Translations under genes and position numbers: made by a program
Shown: positions 1 through 8,961 of the stretch, one piece after another
Numbering within the stretch: the first letter of the stretch is position 1
Layout: each line of letters starts with the position of its first letter
Assembly: GCA_036725345.1 (NCBI GenBank)
Contig: DAIMEJ010000003.1
Span: forward strand, 141,377-205,376
Direction of reading: 5' to 3'
DNA from: JAPLJU01 sp036725345
Lineage (GTDB): Bacteria > Desulfobacterota > Syntrophia > Syntrophales > UBA2192
Length of the DNA stretch: 64,000 nt
The notes under the pieces: generated by a model
Database searches by the model: none
Seen by the model: only the letters and a program-made list of their open reading frames with translations
What the model was told of the DNA's origin: nothing

Positions 1-2
1 GG

Positions 3-920
3 CCAGTCGTTCCGGAACAGGTACCTTCGCTTCCGGAGCCTGTGAAGGTTGCGGACAAGAAGGCTTCGGTTACACCCTCCTACGCGCCGCCCCGGCCTGT
101 TGAGCCGGAATCGGAACAGGCGCCCACGGAATCGGAGCATGAGAAAGTTTCGGACAGTGAGGATTGGGTTTCGCCCTCTTACGCCCGGTCCCGGACGGTC
201 ACGCTCGATCCCCAGGGGCTCATGTCGAACCGCTGCGTCGGTTATCTGTGCGGGTCCTATGAGGCGGAGTCGTACAAAGTGCTGCGTACCAAGCTCCTTC
301 AGCTGACGGGCGGACAGGGCGGGACGACCATCATGATCACGAGCGCCCTGCCGGGTGAGGGCAAGACCCTCACGGCCATCAACCTCGCCTTCACCTTCGC
401 CAAGGAATACAACCAGACGGTGCTGCTGGTGGACAGCGATCTGCACAAGCAGAAGGTCCGCGAGTACCTGGGATTCGAGAGCGACAGGGGGCTGGTTGAC
501 TACCTGCTCAACAAATCAAGTCTCGCCGATATCATCGTATGGCCGAGTGTGGAGAAGTTTACCGTCATCTCGGGCGGCAGATCGGTCACTACGAGCAGCG
601 AACTGCTCGGCTCACCCAGGATGAAGAAACTCGTGAAAGACCTCAAAAACCGCTATCCCGACCGCTATGTATTTTTCGACGTCGCGCCGGTGCTGGCGGG
701 GGCTGATGCCCTGGCTTTCGCCCCCCAGGTTGACTATATCATCCTGGTAGTCCGGGCGGGCTCGACATCGATTGAAGATGTCAGGCTTGCCCTGGACCTG
801 CTGCCCCGGAAGAAGATACTGGGGTTTGTCCTGAACCGTGCCGATCAGAAGGACATGGCCAGCAGGTATCGCGCGTACAAGGATGGAGAAGGAAGTTTAA
901 GGCGACAAGACACACAGTAG
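3..920 (+). CDS. XrtA-associated tyrosine autokinase (CpsD/CapB family), 5' partial
   Basis: Cytoplasmic P-loop BY-kinase of the CpsD/CapB type, which autophosphorylates on tyrosine and helps control exopolysaccharide chain export. The frame is open to the left edge, so the true start lies outside; a GTG at 42 is probably internal because the upstream codons continue the same Pro/Glu/Val-rich linker. Counting from that GTG, Walker A (LPGEGKT) is near residues 103-109, the Walker A' strand VLLVDSDL at 127-134 and Walker B FFDVAP at 211-216. The N-terminal linker carries two related segments (VTPSYAPPRP, VSPSYARSRT). The C-terminus is not obviously Tyr-rich (one YRAY). The ExeA-like ATPase and PEP-CTERM protein next door support an XrtA-type EPS locus. 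Family assignment is firm; the XrtA link is inferred from context. Confidence 0.85.
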   Translation, partial: PVVPEQVPSLPEPVKVADKKASVTPSYAPPRPVEPESEQAPTESEHEKVSDSEDWVSPSYARSRTVTLDPQGLMSNRCVGYLCGSYEAESYKVLRTKLLQLTGGQGGTTIMITSALPGEGKTLTAINLAFTFAKEYNQTVLLVDSDLHKQKVREYLGFESDRGLVDYLLNKSSLADIIVWPSVEKFTVISGGRSVTTSSELLGSPRMKKLVKDLKNRYPDRYVFFDVAPVLAGADALAFAPQVDYIILVVRAGSTSIEDVRLALDLLPRKKILGFVLNRADQKDMASRYRAYKDGEGSLRRQDTQ

Positions 921-943
921 AGTATCGCTTGCCGCGCATGGAG

Positions 944-983
944 AAAAACCCCCGGCTCAAAAAGGAGCCGGGGGTTTCTTTTT
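944..983. terminator. Rho-independent terminator between convergent genes
   Basis: Perfect hairpin with arms ACCCCCGGCTC and GAGCCGGGGGT around an AAAAAG loop. It is followed by TTCTTTTT on the + strand and has A-rich sequence on the other side, so it can end both the kinase gene and the convergent ATPase gene. Confidence 0.85.
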
Positions 984-1033
984 GTCTTGTCTCCCCATGT
1001 TGAAACCGGGTCGGAGGAAAGGTGAGATGAGTT

Positions 1034-2437
1034 TCAGCGGGCAACGGCAAAGGCGGGCAGAGCCCCCTGCCGTTTCAAGCTACCCAGTACCTGCAGGGCT
1101 TCCTCTCTCGACTTAAAGCCGCTGGCGGTGAGGCGGTACCAGTGGATGTCACTCGATACTGTCCGGAGTTCGGCCTTGAGCATCCTCGTTTTAAGAAGCG
1201 AGTCTTTCCTCAGGGTCTCAACGGATCGCAGGTCATCGAAAGTGCCGAGATAAATTTGGTATTTCCCGTCCGGTTCCTTTCCCAGAAAGAACTCATCGTT
1301 GAGCGGGGGGATTTTCACCGGCTCGTCACTGGGCACCTGGCTCAAATCGGTGATGTGTGGGTTGTTCTCCAGAAGGATGTCCAGAATCGTTGGGTTGACG
1401 AACCCATAGTACTGCTGTGCCAGGAACGACAGGGGCCGGCCCTTTATCACGGCGGCTGTCTCAGGTTCGACTGCCTCTTCAACAGTGGTTGCGGGGGCCA
1501 CACCCTGGTACCATTTCAAAACCATATACACCCCGAAACCCAGGATGCCGGCAGCTAAGATGCCCAGGACCGCGTAGAGAAGGGCCCGCCAGCGAAAAGT
1601 TGTGCCGACATTCGGCTTTAAATAACTCATATCCCGGATGGCTTCCTTCGCAATCTTTCTGTCGATGACCCTCCGGGAGGAACTGTATCCAATCACCAGG
1701 GCATTGTCGCACAGGGTGTTGATGACACGCGGGATCCCCTGGGAAAATTCCCAGATCAGCCGTACGGCGGCAGGTTTGAAGATGCGCCTGCTGCGGTTTC
1801 CCGCGACCTTCAGCCGGTGCTCGATGTATTCCCTCGTCTCTTCATGCCTGAGAGGTTGGAGGCGATAACGAACGCTGATTCGCTGCCTGAGCGCCCGGTA
1901 CTGCGGGTCGGTCAGAACTTTTTCCAGTTCGGGTTGGCCCATCAGGATAACCTGCAGGAGCTTGCCCTGCGCGGTTTCCAGATTTGTCAGAAGACGCACC
2001 TCTTCGAGGAGCGTTGGCGATAGCGCCTGGGCATCGTCGATAATGAGAACGACACGCTCCTTGAGGGACTGACACTTGCGCAGGAAGTTGTCCAGCAGCG
2101 TGAGCAGATCGCCCTTCGACAGGGGCTCCATGCTCGGGCTCTCCGTCTTCAGACCCAGGTTGTGGCATATGTATTTCAAAAAATCCCGGGAGGTAAGTTT
2201 GGGGTTGAAGAGGTGCACCGTGCGCGTGCGGCCGCGATACTGAGCCAGCATCAACTGGATGAGCGAGGTCTTGCCCGTGCCGATTTCGCCTGTGATGACC
2301 GTGAAACCCTTCGACTCGTTGAGGGCGTAGATCATATGGGCATAGGCCTCGTGGTGATGCCTGCTCATGTAAAAGAAGCGCGGGTCGGTGTTGAGCTGAA
2401 AAGGGTCTTCGGAAAAACCGTAATATTTTCTATACAT
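1034..2437 (-). CDS. ExeA/GspA-like AAA ATPase with membrane anchor and C-terminal SPOR-like domain (XrtA system type)
   Basis: AAA ATPase of the ExeA/GspA family, of the kind that accompanies XrtA/PEP-CTERM exopolysaccharide loci. Walker A GEIGTGKT lies at residues 50-57 and Walker B VVLIIDDAQAL at 129-139. A single membrane segment follows near 285-307. The last ~75 residues (KYQIYLGTFDDL to the end) look like a SPOR-type peptidoglycan-binding repeat, which fits ExeA relatives that act at the cell wall. The N-terminal MYRKYYGFSEDPF is typical of the family, so the annotated start is good. It converges on the kinase gene and shares its terminator. The substrate is unknown; a role in EPS assembly or secretion is inferred from neighbours. 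Confidence 0.85.
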   Translation of the reverse strand: MYRKYYGFSEDPFQLNTDPRFFYMSRHHHEAYAHMIYALNESKGFTVITGEIGTGKTSLIQLMLAQYRGRTRTVHLFNPKLTSRDFLKYICHNLGLKTESPSMEPLSKGDLLTLLDNFLRKCQSLKERVVLIIDDAQALSPTLLEEVRLLTNLETAQGKLLQVILMGQPELEKVLTDPQYRALRQRISVRYRLQPLRHEETREYIEHRLKVAGNRSRRIFKPAAVRLIWEFSQGIPRVINTLCDNALVIGYSSSRRVIDRKIAKEAIRDMSYLKPNVGTTFRWRALLYAVLGILAAGILGFGVYMVLKWYQGVAPATTVEEAVEPETAAVIKGRPLSFLAQQYYGFVNPTILDILLENNPHITDLSQVPSDEPVKIPPLNDEFFLGKEPDGKYQIYLGTFDDLRSVETLRKDSLLKTRMLKAELRTVSSDIHWYRLTASGFKSREEALQVLGSLKRQGALPAFAVAR

Positions 2438-2587
2438 GAAAAACCACAGCGTTTATTTAGTATCGGACATATCAAGCTATATTAAAGAATGAATGATTTC
2501 AAGTGAGAATGGGTGAAAAGGCAAAAATATCAATGGTATTCACGAGATTCTCGGTGACGCAGTGAAGCTTGTTGTAATGAATATCAA

Positions 2588-2624
2588 CAAAAAAGGGGCA
2601 AAGTCAATTGACCTGCCCCCTTTA
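2588..2624 (-). terminator. Terminator of the PEP-CTERM gene
   Basis: Read on the minus strand: GGGGGCAGGTCAATT, then GACTTTGCCCC, then a run of six T. It sits 17 bases after the stop of the PEP-CTERM protein gene. Confidence 0.75.
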
Positions 2625-2640
2625 AAACCATTGTTTATGA

Positions 2641-3333
2641 CTATTTTTTGTACCTCCTTCGCACCGCAACCAACCCGATCAAGCCGGAACCAAGGAGCCA
2701 GACCGCTGCGGGTATGGGCACTGCCGGGGTTGCCGTGACCCGAACCAGGAAATCGTCATGGTCGTCGTCAGGACCTGCTCCGCCGTCATCCAGGAAAAGA
2801 TAAAGGACGTTGCCGGTCGGAAGCTCACCGTTAGGAACAGCAAACGGATTGAAGCTTGCAAAGAAATTGGGTCCGATAGCCGCTCCGGCAGAGTCATCCG
2901 GATTGGAACCGTTTGCAACCGAACCCGCACCTGAGTTGACGTCGAAGCTGAACGGTGCCAGGCCAGTAAAGCTGCTATCTATGCTTATCGAGAAGGTGTC
3001 CAGCGGCGATGAGATATTCGGCGCAATGATGGTCCCGCCTGGATGGTTGAAGTACTCTACCCCATCCACAAGGAACGTGTTTTGATAGCCCGCTTCCGCA
3101 CCAAAGAACTCGGCTAAGAATGTTGTCCCAGCGGGTGCGTCCACATAGACCTGAGCACCGTAATATCCGGGGATCTGTGGTCCGGTAAATAGCGTAGGAA
3201 TAAAATTGTTGATACCGAGATTCGGGATCTGCCCCGGTACGGGATCCTGGAGGCTGAAGATCGCCGCATTTGCTCCCGTGGCAAAAGCCATTACGATCCC
3301 TGCTACCAGGACGCATTTGATAAACCGTTTCAT
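2641..3333 (-). CDS. Secreted PEP-CTERM sorting domain protein
   Basis: 230-residue exported protein with an N-terminal signal peptide (MKRFIKCVLVAGIVMAFATG...ANAA) and a C-terminal exosortase signal: VPIPAAVWLLGSGLIG, then a hydrophobic stretch and a basic tail (RRRYKK). This is the VPxPAAxWLxGSGLxGL variant of PEP-CTERM, recognised and cleaved by exosortase. The middle is Gly/Pro/Asp-rich and beta-like, with an acidic DDGGAGPDDDHDD patch that could bind calcium (inference). The start has a good ribosome site (GGAGGCGC). The two XrtA-type EPS genes to the left fit, since PEP-CTERM proteins are usually tied to EPS. No exosortase gene is in the window. The specific function is unknown. Confidence 0.85.
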   Translation of the reverse strand: MKRFIKCVLVAGIVMAFATGANAAIFSLQDPVPGQIPNLGINNFIPTLFTGPQIPGYYGAQVYVDAPAGTTFLAEFFGAEAGYQNTFLVDGVEYFNHPGGTIIAPNISSPLDTFSISIDSSFTGLAPFSFDVNSGAGSVANGSNPDDSAGAAIGPNFFASFNPFAVPNGELPTGNVLYLFLDDGGAGPDDDHDDFLVRVTATPAVPIPAAVWLLGSGLIGLVAVRRRYKK

Positions 3334-3825
3334 TGAAGCGCCTCCTTTTCTCTGACCGATTCTTCTTTGAAAAAAGGAATGCTTACCGGTTTAAAGCGTT
3401 TTTACACTTTCGCGTTAATGTTACCCGTTACACCTGGGGGATGCATTGAAACGAGAAAAACTTAGCCGTAATTGCTAATATACATTATTTTTGTGTTGTT
3501 TGCAAGGTAAAAAGTAAGGTAATTCCGGAACAAAACTGCGCTGCAGCATCTGCGGCCTGACCCGAAGGTTCAGTCAACCGAGATGGACCAAGACCCGGAT
3601 TCCCTCGTATTGGAAAGGCCGCCTGGTAGCGTTCTTTTGCCTCGGCGTACCGGCGTATCGTTTGCGCTTCCAGACGTCCGTGCACCAGGGCACCGTTCAG
3701 CGGTGGTTTCAGATCCTGAGAGAGACGGTCTACCAGCAGGCCCTCTCTTCCCGGCAATTCACTTTTGATTAACAAACAACATGTGATATGTGTTTGCAAC
3801 GGACAACAACATGAGGAGGAGCAAC
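3334..3825. other. Intergenic region between divergent genes
   Basis: 492 bases between the PEP-CTERM gene and the DUF2959 gene. The first ~150 bases are AT-rich and should hold the promoter of the leftward gene. The rest is GC-richer and has only short overlapping frames without recognisable motifs or start sites. I see nothing more that I can support. Confidence 0.5.
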
Positions 3826-4470
3826 ATGAGAATTCTACTTTTCGTTCTTTCCGCCGTCATCCTCGGGCTCGGCGGCTGCAACACCATGTATTACGGAACG
3901 ATGGAAAAGATGGGCGTTCACAAGCGCGACATCATGGTGGACCGTGTCAAGGCGGCGCGTGACACTCAGAATGAAACCAGGCAGCAATTCCTGACGGCCA
4001 TGGAGCAGTACAAGAGCGTCGTCAACTTCAAAGGCGGCGATTTGGAGAAGGAGTACAACAAGCTCAACGCGACCCTGCAAAAGAGCGAGTCCAAGGCTGC
4101 CGAGGTGCGCAAGCGGATCACCGCCGTGGAGGATGTGTCCGAAGCGCTGTTCAGCGAGTGGCGCTCGGAAATCAAGCAGTACTCCAGTGACACGTTGCGG
4201 AAGTCGAGCCAGAAGAAATACGACGTCACAAAAAAGAAATACGATGAGATGATCAGGGCCATGAAAAAGGCCGAGGCCAAGCTTGAACCCACCCTGGTCC
4301 CCCTGCGCGATCAGGTCCTTTTCATGAAGCACAACCTGAACGCCAGGGCCATTGCCGGACTGAGCGGGGAAGTGGTCAACATCCAGACGAACGTGGACAG
4401 CCTAGTTCGAGAGATGGAAAGCTCCATCGCCGAGGCCGACGCGTTTATCAAATCGCTGCAGTCTGAATGA
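3826..4470 (+). CDS. DUF2959 family lipoprotein
   Basis: 214-residue predicted lipoprotein. The start at 3826 follows an AGGAGGA site with 5-base spacing; an upstream in-frame codon at 3790 is unlikely. The signal sequence ends in the lipobox LGGC, so Cys would be lipidated. The mature part opens NTMYYGTMEKMGVHKRD, which I recognise as the DUF2959 signature, and continues as long charged helices (likely coiled coil) to the end. Members of this family have no established function. It stands alone, with no same-strand partner within 3 kb. The family call is from memory of the N-terminal motif and should be checked by profile search. Confidence 0.75.
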   Translation: MRILLFVLSAVILGLGGCNTMYYGTMEKMGVHKRDIMVDRVKAARDTQNETRQQFLTAMEQYKSVVNFKGGDLEKEYNKLNATLQKSESKAAEVRKRITAVEDVSEALFSEWRSEIKQYSSDTLRKSSQKKYDVTKKKYDEMIRAMKKAEAKLEPTLVPLRDQVLFMKHNLNARAIAGLSGEVVNIQTNVDSLVREMESSIAEADAFIKSLQSE

Positions 4471-4805
4471 GTCCTGCCTGCGCAGTGGCGGCTTGTTTCA
4501 GCGGTCCTTGATCCCGTAAAGCTTCAACGTCATCCGTCCGCATTCGACACACCTCCTGACTGAGACAAGAAGACTCATTTGAATTTCAGCCACTTGAAGT
4601 GGAAGATCCGGGGTCGTCGGACGAGCGAATTCACCCCCAAAAACACAAGAGGCAGGACCATTCCTGGCCCTGCCTCGAGTTTGCCGTTTGTAACTTTTTA
4701 TATTATCTCTTGCCTTCCTATGGAGTAATCTTCACCGAATCTTTTTTCTCAATTTCATTTCCCCGGGGAGAACCAACATCTTTTCATCTATTGCCGTTCC
4801 TGATT
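4471..4805. other. Intergenic region between convergent genes
   Basis: 335 bases between the DUF2959 gene and the beta-propeller gene. Apart from the hairpin at 4649-4676 it holds nothing I can support. Confidence 0.5.
4649..4676. terminator. Terminator-like hairpin
   Basis: Arms GAGGCAGG and CCTGCCTC with inner CC/GG pairs form a strong hairpin. On the minus strand it is followed by TTGTGTTTTT, so it could end the leftward beta-propeller gene, about 130 bases after that stop. Confidence 0.55.
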
Positions 4806-6991
4806 TTAGTAGCCCACAGTAATAACGATGGCTGCTGGCCCGATTCCGGCACCAACCGTGGGCGCAACCATGGGTGTGAGGGCTCCATCCGCGCCGATCG
4901 TGTACTGCGAGACATTATGGACAACGTAGTTTGCCACGTAGGCATACTTTCCGGAGGGGTCTACCGTGACGGACCGGGGCCCATCTCCGGCATCAACCGT
5001 GGGCACGGCCATGGGCGTTAGGGATCCGTCCGCGCCGATCGTGTACTGCGAGATATTATCGTCGTCGTAGTTTGCCACGTAGGCATATCTTCCGGAAGAG
5101 TCAACCGTGACGGACCGGGGCCCATCCCCGGCCGGGACCACTGGAGTGGCCATGGGCGCGAGGGAACCGTCCGCGCCGATCGTGTACTGCGAAATGTTGT
5201 TGCTGTCGACGTTTGCCGCGTAAGCGTACCCGCCTGAAGGGTTGACCATGACGGACCGGGGTCCATCCCCGGCATCAACCGTAGCCGGGTCCATGGCCTC
5301 GAGTAGACCGGTCGCACCGATCGTGTACTGCGAGATGTTGTCATCACCAGCATTTGCCACGTAGGCATAATTGCCCGAGGGATGGATCGTAACGGAGTAG
5401 GGCTGATTTCCAGTACCAACAGTGCCATTGGGTGTGAGGGAACCGTCCGCACCGATCGTGTACTGCGAGACGTTGTCACTACCCCAATTTGCCACGTAGG
5501 CATAATGACCTGTGGGGTCAACTGTGACGGCTGCGGGCCCTGACCCGGTATCAACCGTGGGTACGGCCATGGGCGTGAGGGAACCGTCCGCGTCGATCGT
5601 GTACTGTGAAACAGTGTTGCTGACGTAGTTTGCCACGTAGGTGAACCTACCTGAAGGGTCTACCGTAATGGCTACCGGTATGAACCCGGCTCCAACTGTC
5701 GGTGTGGCCATAGGCGCAAGAGAGCCATCCGCGCCGATGGTGAACTGCGAGACATTATGGCTGTCTTGGTTTGCCACATAGGCGTATTTCGGTGTGGGAG
5801 CAGAAGCCGCCGTTACCGTCATCGTATAGTCCTTTGTCGTTGTGCCATCCTGCGCGGTGACTGTGTAGGTTACGGGGCCGCCACTGAAATCCTGCACCAC
5901 TCCGGATGCCGGGACTACCGATGCCCCCGGTGAAACAGCTATTGTCGGTGTTAAGGCTGTTAAACTCATCCAAAATGGAACCTGAAGTGTGACAGTATCC
6001 AGACCTATTGTGCCGTTTATGCCTGAAATGGTGAATGAGGTTATATTGCAAGCAGTGTTAGGCGCTTCCGTGACCGTTACCGTATAGGTCTTTTGTGTCA
6101 CGCCATCCATCGCTGTAACGGTGTAGGTCTGCGGGGTTGTAAAATCCTGCGCCACTCCGGATGCCGGGTCTATAGTGGCTCCCGGAGAAACAGTTATCGT
6201 CGGCGCCAGGGCTGTCACATCCGTACCGTAGGGCATCGTGACTGCGACAGTATTCGGACCTACCGTACCGCCCGAGCCTGATATGGCGAATGTCAATATC
6301 TCGGCAGCAGTGTTGGGTGCTTCCGTGACCGTTACCTTATAGGTCTTTTGTGTCACGCCATCCATCGCTGTAACGGTGTAGGTCTGCGGGGTNNNNNNNN
6401 NNNNNNNNNNNNNNNNNNNNNNNNNNNNNNNNNNNNNNNNNNNNNNNNNNNNNNNNNNNNNNNNNNNNNNNNNNNNNNNNNNNNNNNNNNNNTGGCTCCC
6501 GGAGAAACAGTTATCGTCGGCGCCAGGGCTGTCACATCCGTACCGTAAGCAACCTGGACTGTGATAGTATTTGGCTGTATTGGCTGGGTTGTCCCACTAG
6601 GTATAGCGAATGTGATTATATCGCAGGCAGTGTTAGGCGCTTCCGTAACCGTTACCGCGTAAACCTTTGTCGAGCCATTCTGCGCGGTAACTGTGTAGGT
6701 TACGGGGCCGCCACTGAAATCCTGCGCCACTCCGGATGCCGGGTCTATAGTTGCTCCGTTATGAACGATCGTCGGTTCCAAGGCTGTTACATCCGTTCCA
6801 AAGGGAACCTGGACCGTAATAGTATTCGTACCTATTGTCGTATTTGAGCCTGGTATGGCCGATATGGTGAATGATGTTATATCTTTTGAAATCGGGGTGT
6901 GGTGACCCCCACCTCCACCTCCGCCGCACGCCAGAAACAGGAGTACCAGGCAGACAGTGCTGAGGATCTTGAAAATGCTTAAATTTTTCAT
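4806..6991 (-). CDS. Large lipoprotein: tandem Ig-like (DUF5018-type) domains plus YncE/lactonase-like beta-propeller; contains assembly gap
   Basis: One gene split by the N gap at 6393-6492. The N-terminus (MKNLSIFKILSTVCLVLLFLAC, then a Gly run) is a lipoprotein signal with lipobox FLAC. It continues as repeated ~80-85-residue Ig-like modules (ITSFTIS...PASGVAQDF...YTVTA) resembling DUF5018. The C-terminal ~330 residues carry about eight ~40-residue repeats with the core YAYVAN..NVSQYTIGADGSL, a YncE/lactonase-type beta-propeller. It is probably surface-attached or periplasmic; no active site is evident. As drawn the two halves are out of frame, but a 38-base gap would restore the frame. 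A terminator-like hairpin lies downstream. Function unknown. Confidence 0.8.
6393..6492. other. Assembly gap (100 N) inside repeat modules
   Basis: Exactly 100 N, a conventional placeholder. The flanks match consecutive parts of the neighbouring 255-base module. In the intact copy the corresponding missing stretch is 38 bases (6138-6175), and replacing 100 by 38 puts the two coding halves in one frame. Confidence 0.95.
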
Positions 6992-7814
6992 GTTTAGTAT
7001 TGCCCCCCTTTTTCATTGAAAAACTATCATTTTAACTTTTAAAGTCAGTAATTTCCCTCTGATCTAAATGCAAAAAACGAATATCTAATATATTTGTTTC
7101 ATATGTTACGTTTAGCTCTAATCTGTTGGCAAGTCAATCGGAAGAAAGTGCCATTTTCCCCTCGGGGAGTATTAGAGAAAAATACGAAAAAAGTATTAGA
7201 TGGGATCGAATCAACTATACATTCAGAACAAAAACGGATGGGTAAAGATAGCAGATTTCACAAGCAAAAAAGGTCTAAAGATTGATCAATAAGGAAGAAC
7301 CATCCGCACAAGCGAAGAACTCGGCGAAAATTTCTTGTTGATTGAATGGCGCCGTCGTGAAACCGGCAATGCCTCTTATCGGGAAAGAACCCCCTCCAGG
7401 CGGATTATTCGCCGTGCAGGTATGACCCCGCCCTAGGTCAGAGAATAATCGCAATCAGAAACTTATAGAGTCCAAAAGTGGATTTTTTAGACGCCCTCTG
7501 AAGTTTGGATGGCGTCATTTGTGACCGGAATACAAAAAGAAGGGTTATTCCTCCAATGGTGACTGAATAACCCTTCGCCCGGTTTTTCGTATATTTCAAG
7601 GTCATTACCTGATTTGAACCACTTCAACTGTAGGGAATATCCTGCAAATGGTCCTGATTCTTCTGATTCTTCCAGATAAGCAATATGTCGTAAGAGTCAG
7701 CCATATCGAGCAGTTACGGATCTATTAATCATTATGGAACGGTAATTGCGGAATAAAATACAGGGATGATTTGATGCAAGCAGATTCATTTGCATTGGAG
7801 GAGACACAAAAGTT
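6992..7814. other. Long intergenic region, no convincing gene
   Basis: 823 AT-rich bases. A 63-codon frame at 7094-7285 lacks a ribosome site and recognisable motifs, and I do not call it. The region should hold the promoter of the leftward lipoprotein gene and the inverted repeat at 7541-7574. Around 7353 the text TTGATTGAATGGCGC faintly resembles the tRNA-Arg scar junction found elsewhere, but too weakly to claim. Confidence 0.45.
7541..7574. repeat. GGGTTAT-type inverted repeat
   Basis: Perfect 10-base arms AGGGTTATTC and GAATAACCCT around a 14-base loop. It resembles the GGTTATCC/GGATAACC hairpins found before tRNA-Arg fragments at 15.1, 17.1 and 18.8 kb, but no clear tRNA fragment follows here. 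Confidence 0.6.
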
Positions 7815-8012
7815 ATGAAAATTGTTTGTGCTTGGTGCAAAGAAGATATGGGCAAGCGGGGTGAGGGACACGAAATCTCACACGGGATATGCCGAACCTG
7901 CAAGAACGTGCTGATGAAGAGTCTGCAGCGGTCAGCCGCCCAAACGGAGTGGCCGTCGGTAACAGCATACGAACTCGCGACGAGCAGGTCTCCGGTATCG
8001 CTTTACATGTAA
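7815..8012 (+). CDS. Small zinc-ribbon-like protein
   Basis: 65 residues, preceded by a good GGAGGAG site. Two Cys pairs (CAWC near residues 5-8 and CRTC near 27-30) with an intervening ISHGIC suggest a small zinc-ribbon or rubredoxin-like knuckle. Short proteins with a CAWC...SHGIC..C pattern are, as far as I recall, common in deltaproteobacteria and uncharacterised. The Ser/Thr-rich tail has no motif. It may be the first of three short same-strand genes (7815, 8161, 8468). Function unknown. Confidence 0.6.
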   Translation: MKIVCAWCKEDMGKRGEGHEISHGICRTCKNVLMKSLQRSAAQTEWPSVTAYELATSRSPVSLYM

Positions 8013-8160
8013 AATGGAGAATTCACCCCCAGGTGTCCCCCTGACCGGACCGGCAGTTGAGAGATCTCACCCGAACCTCCATGGGACAGGACGTTGTTGT
8101 AAGTAATCAAGGGCAAGAGAGGCATAGATCGCGCAGGGAATCCAATGAAGGTTCAGGAAC

Positions 8161-8433
8161 ATGAAAGATGAACACAGGCTGATTCTATCAGAGTTGTTTG
8201 ACGGCGAGTTTCCTGGATTTGTCACGGACGCCGGGCGTGATTTTCTGAGTATACGATTCCTGGGTGATGATATCAGGACTGTCCGGCTTCAGGACGTTCT
8301 TGATTTCTGGGAAGAACCCGGAGGCGGTCCGAGTGCATTTGCGGGGATCTCCTGCGACTGGAGGCAGGCGCACTTTCTGGCCTATATGTTCCATGAATAT
8401 TTCATGGCAGTCCACAGGAAAATGGCTGGATAA
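8161..8433 (+). CDS. Hypothetical protein, 90 residues
   Basis: Acidic, aromatic-rich small soluble protein (several Phe and Trp, no Cys pair, no signal or membrane segment). An AAGGTTCAGGAAC stretch before the ATG gives a modest ribosome site. Same strand as the neighbours at 7815 and 8468. I do not recognise a family. Confidence 0.5.
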   Translation: MKDEHRLILSELFDGEFPGFVTDAGRDFLSIRFLGDDIRTVRLQDVLDFWEEPGGGPSAFAGISCDWRQAHFLAYMFHEYFMAVHRKMAG

Positions 8434-8467
8434 GGCGAAGATAACTTCCGTATCAAGGAGGAAGTGT

Positions 8468-8662
8468 ATGGAAATGCTGACAGCCGACTATGAGGAGAAA
8501 GACGCCGGAAAGATCAGGAGCAGGAGGATGGAACGGAGCATAATCAACACCATGCGCCGCTACTTCCAAAGCGACTCGGAAAGACCGAGAAAAAAACTCG
8601 AATATGCGATCATGGACGCCATGCAGCGCTACTTTGAGGTGCCGAGCCGCAAGGGAGTATAG
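8468..8662 (+). CDS. Hypothetical charged helical protein, 64 residues
   Basis: The start at 8468 has a strong AAGGAGG site with 5-base spacing; a longer in-frame reading from 8264 overlaps the previous gene and is unlikely. The protein contains two copies of a short helical motif (IINTMRRYFQ and AIMDAMQRYFE) separated by a Arg/Lys-rich linker, so it is an internal duplication of about 27 residues. No known family recognised. A terminator follows 25 bases downstream. Confidence 0.6.
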   Translation: MEMLTADYEEKDAGKIRSRRMERSIINTMRRYFQSDSERPRKKLEYAIMDAMQRYFEVPSRKGV

Positions 8663-8686
8663 ATATATCTTCACCCACCTTGTGAC

Positions 8687-8730
8687 AGCCTCATCCAGTT
8701 TCCCGCCCTTTGCTGGATGAGGCTTTTTTA
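8687..8730 (+). terminator. Rho-independent terminator
   Basis: Arms GCCTCATCCAG and CTGGATGAGGC with a TTTTTTA tail, just after the 64-residue protein gene. Confidence 0.85.
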
Positions 8731-8824
8731 TTGGCCGGAAAGGTGGGCAGGCCGCTTCCCGAAAATAGTCGACGGCCTTTTTGTCAGGGGTTGATGCGCA
8801 AAAAGAACCAGATGTAATTCGGGA

Positions 8825-8848
8825 GGGCTGCCTCGCATGAGGCAGCCC
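8825..8848. terminator. Perfect GC-rich hairpin before tRNA-Arg fragment A
   Basis: Perfect 10-base arms GGGCTGCCTC and GAGGCAGCCC with a GCAT loop. It lies 18 bases from tRNA-Arg fragment A and downstream of the leftward peroxidase gene. No T-run on either side, so its role as a terminator is uncertain. Confidence 0.5.
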
Positions 8849-8866
8849 ATAACTCATCTATGTTTC

Positions 8867-8892
8867 TGGCGCGCCCTCGAGCTCGAACCGGG
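8867..8892 (-). repeat. tRNA-Arg 3'-end fragment A (degenerate)
   Basis: Matches the CCA end, acceptor strand and T-arm of the tRNA-Arg gene at 63.7 kb (TGGCGCGCCCTCGAG, then CTCGAACC) with a two-base deletion in the T-stem. The 5' half of a tRNA is absent, so it is a remnant rather than a gene. Confidence 0.75.
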
Positions 8893-8961
8893 GTTTTGAC
8901 CGATGGGGAGAGACGCTGTGGACAACACTTCTTCCCCTCTGTTTTGCCCACCGGGGAAACC

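Noticed and set aside
7094..7285. 63-codon frame in the long AT-rich intergenic region
   Set aside because: No ribosome site, no motif, Lys-rich by base composition only.
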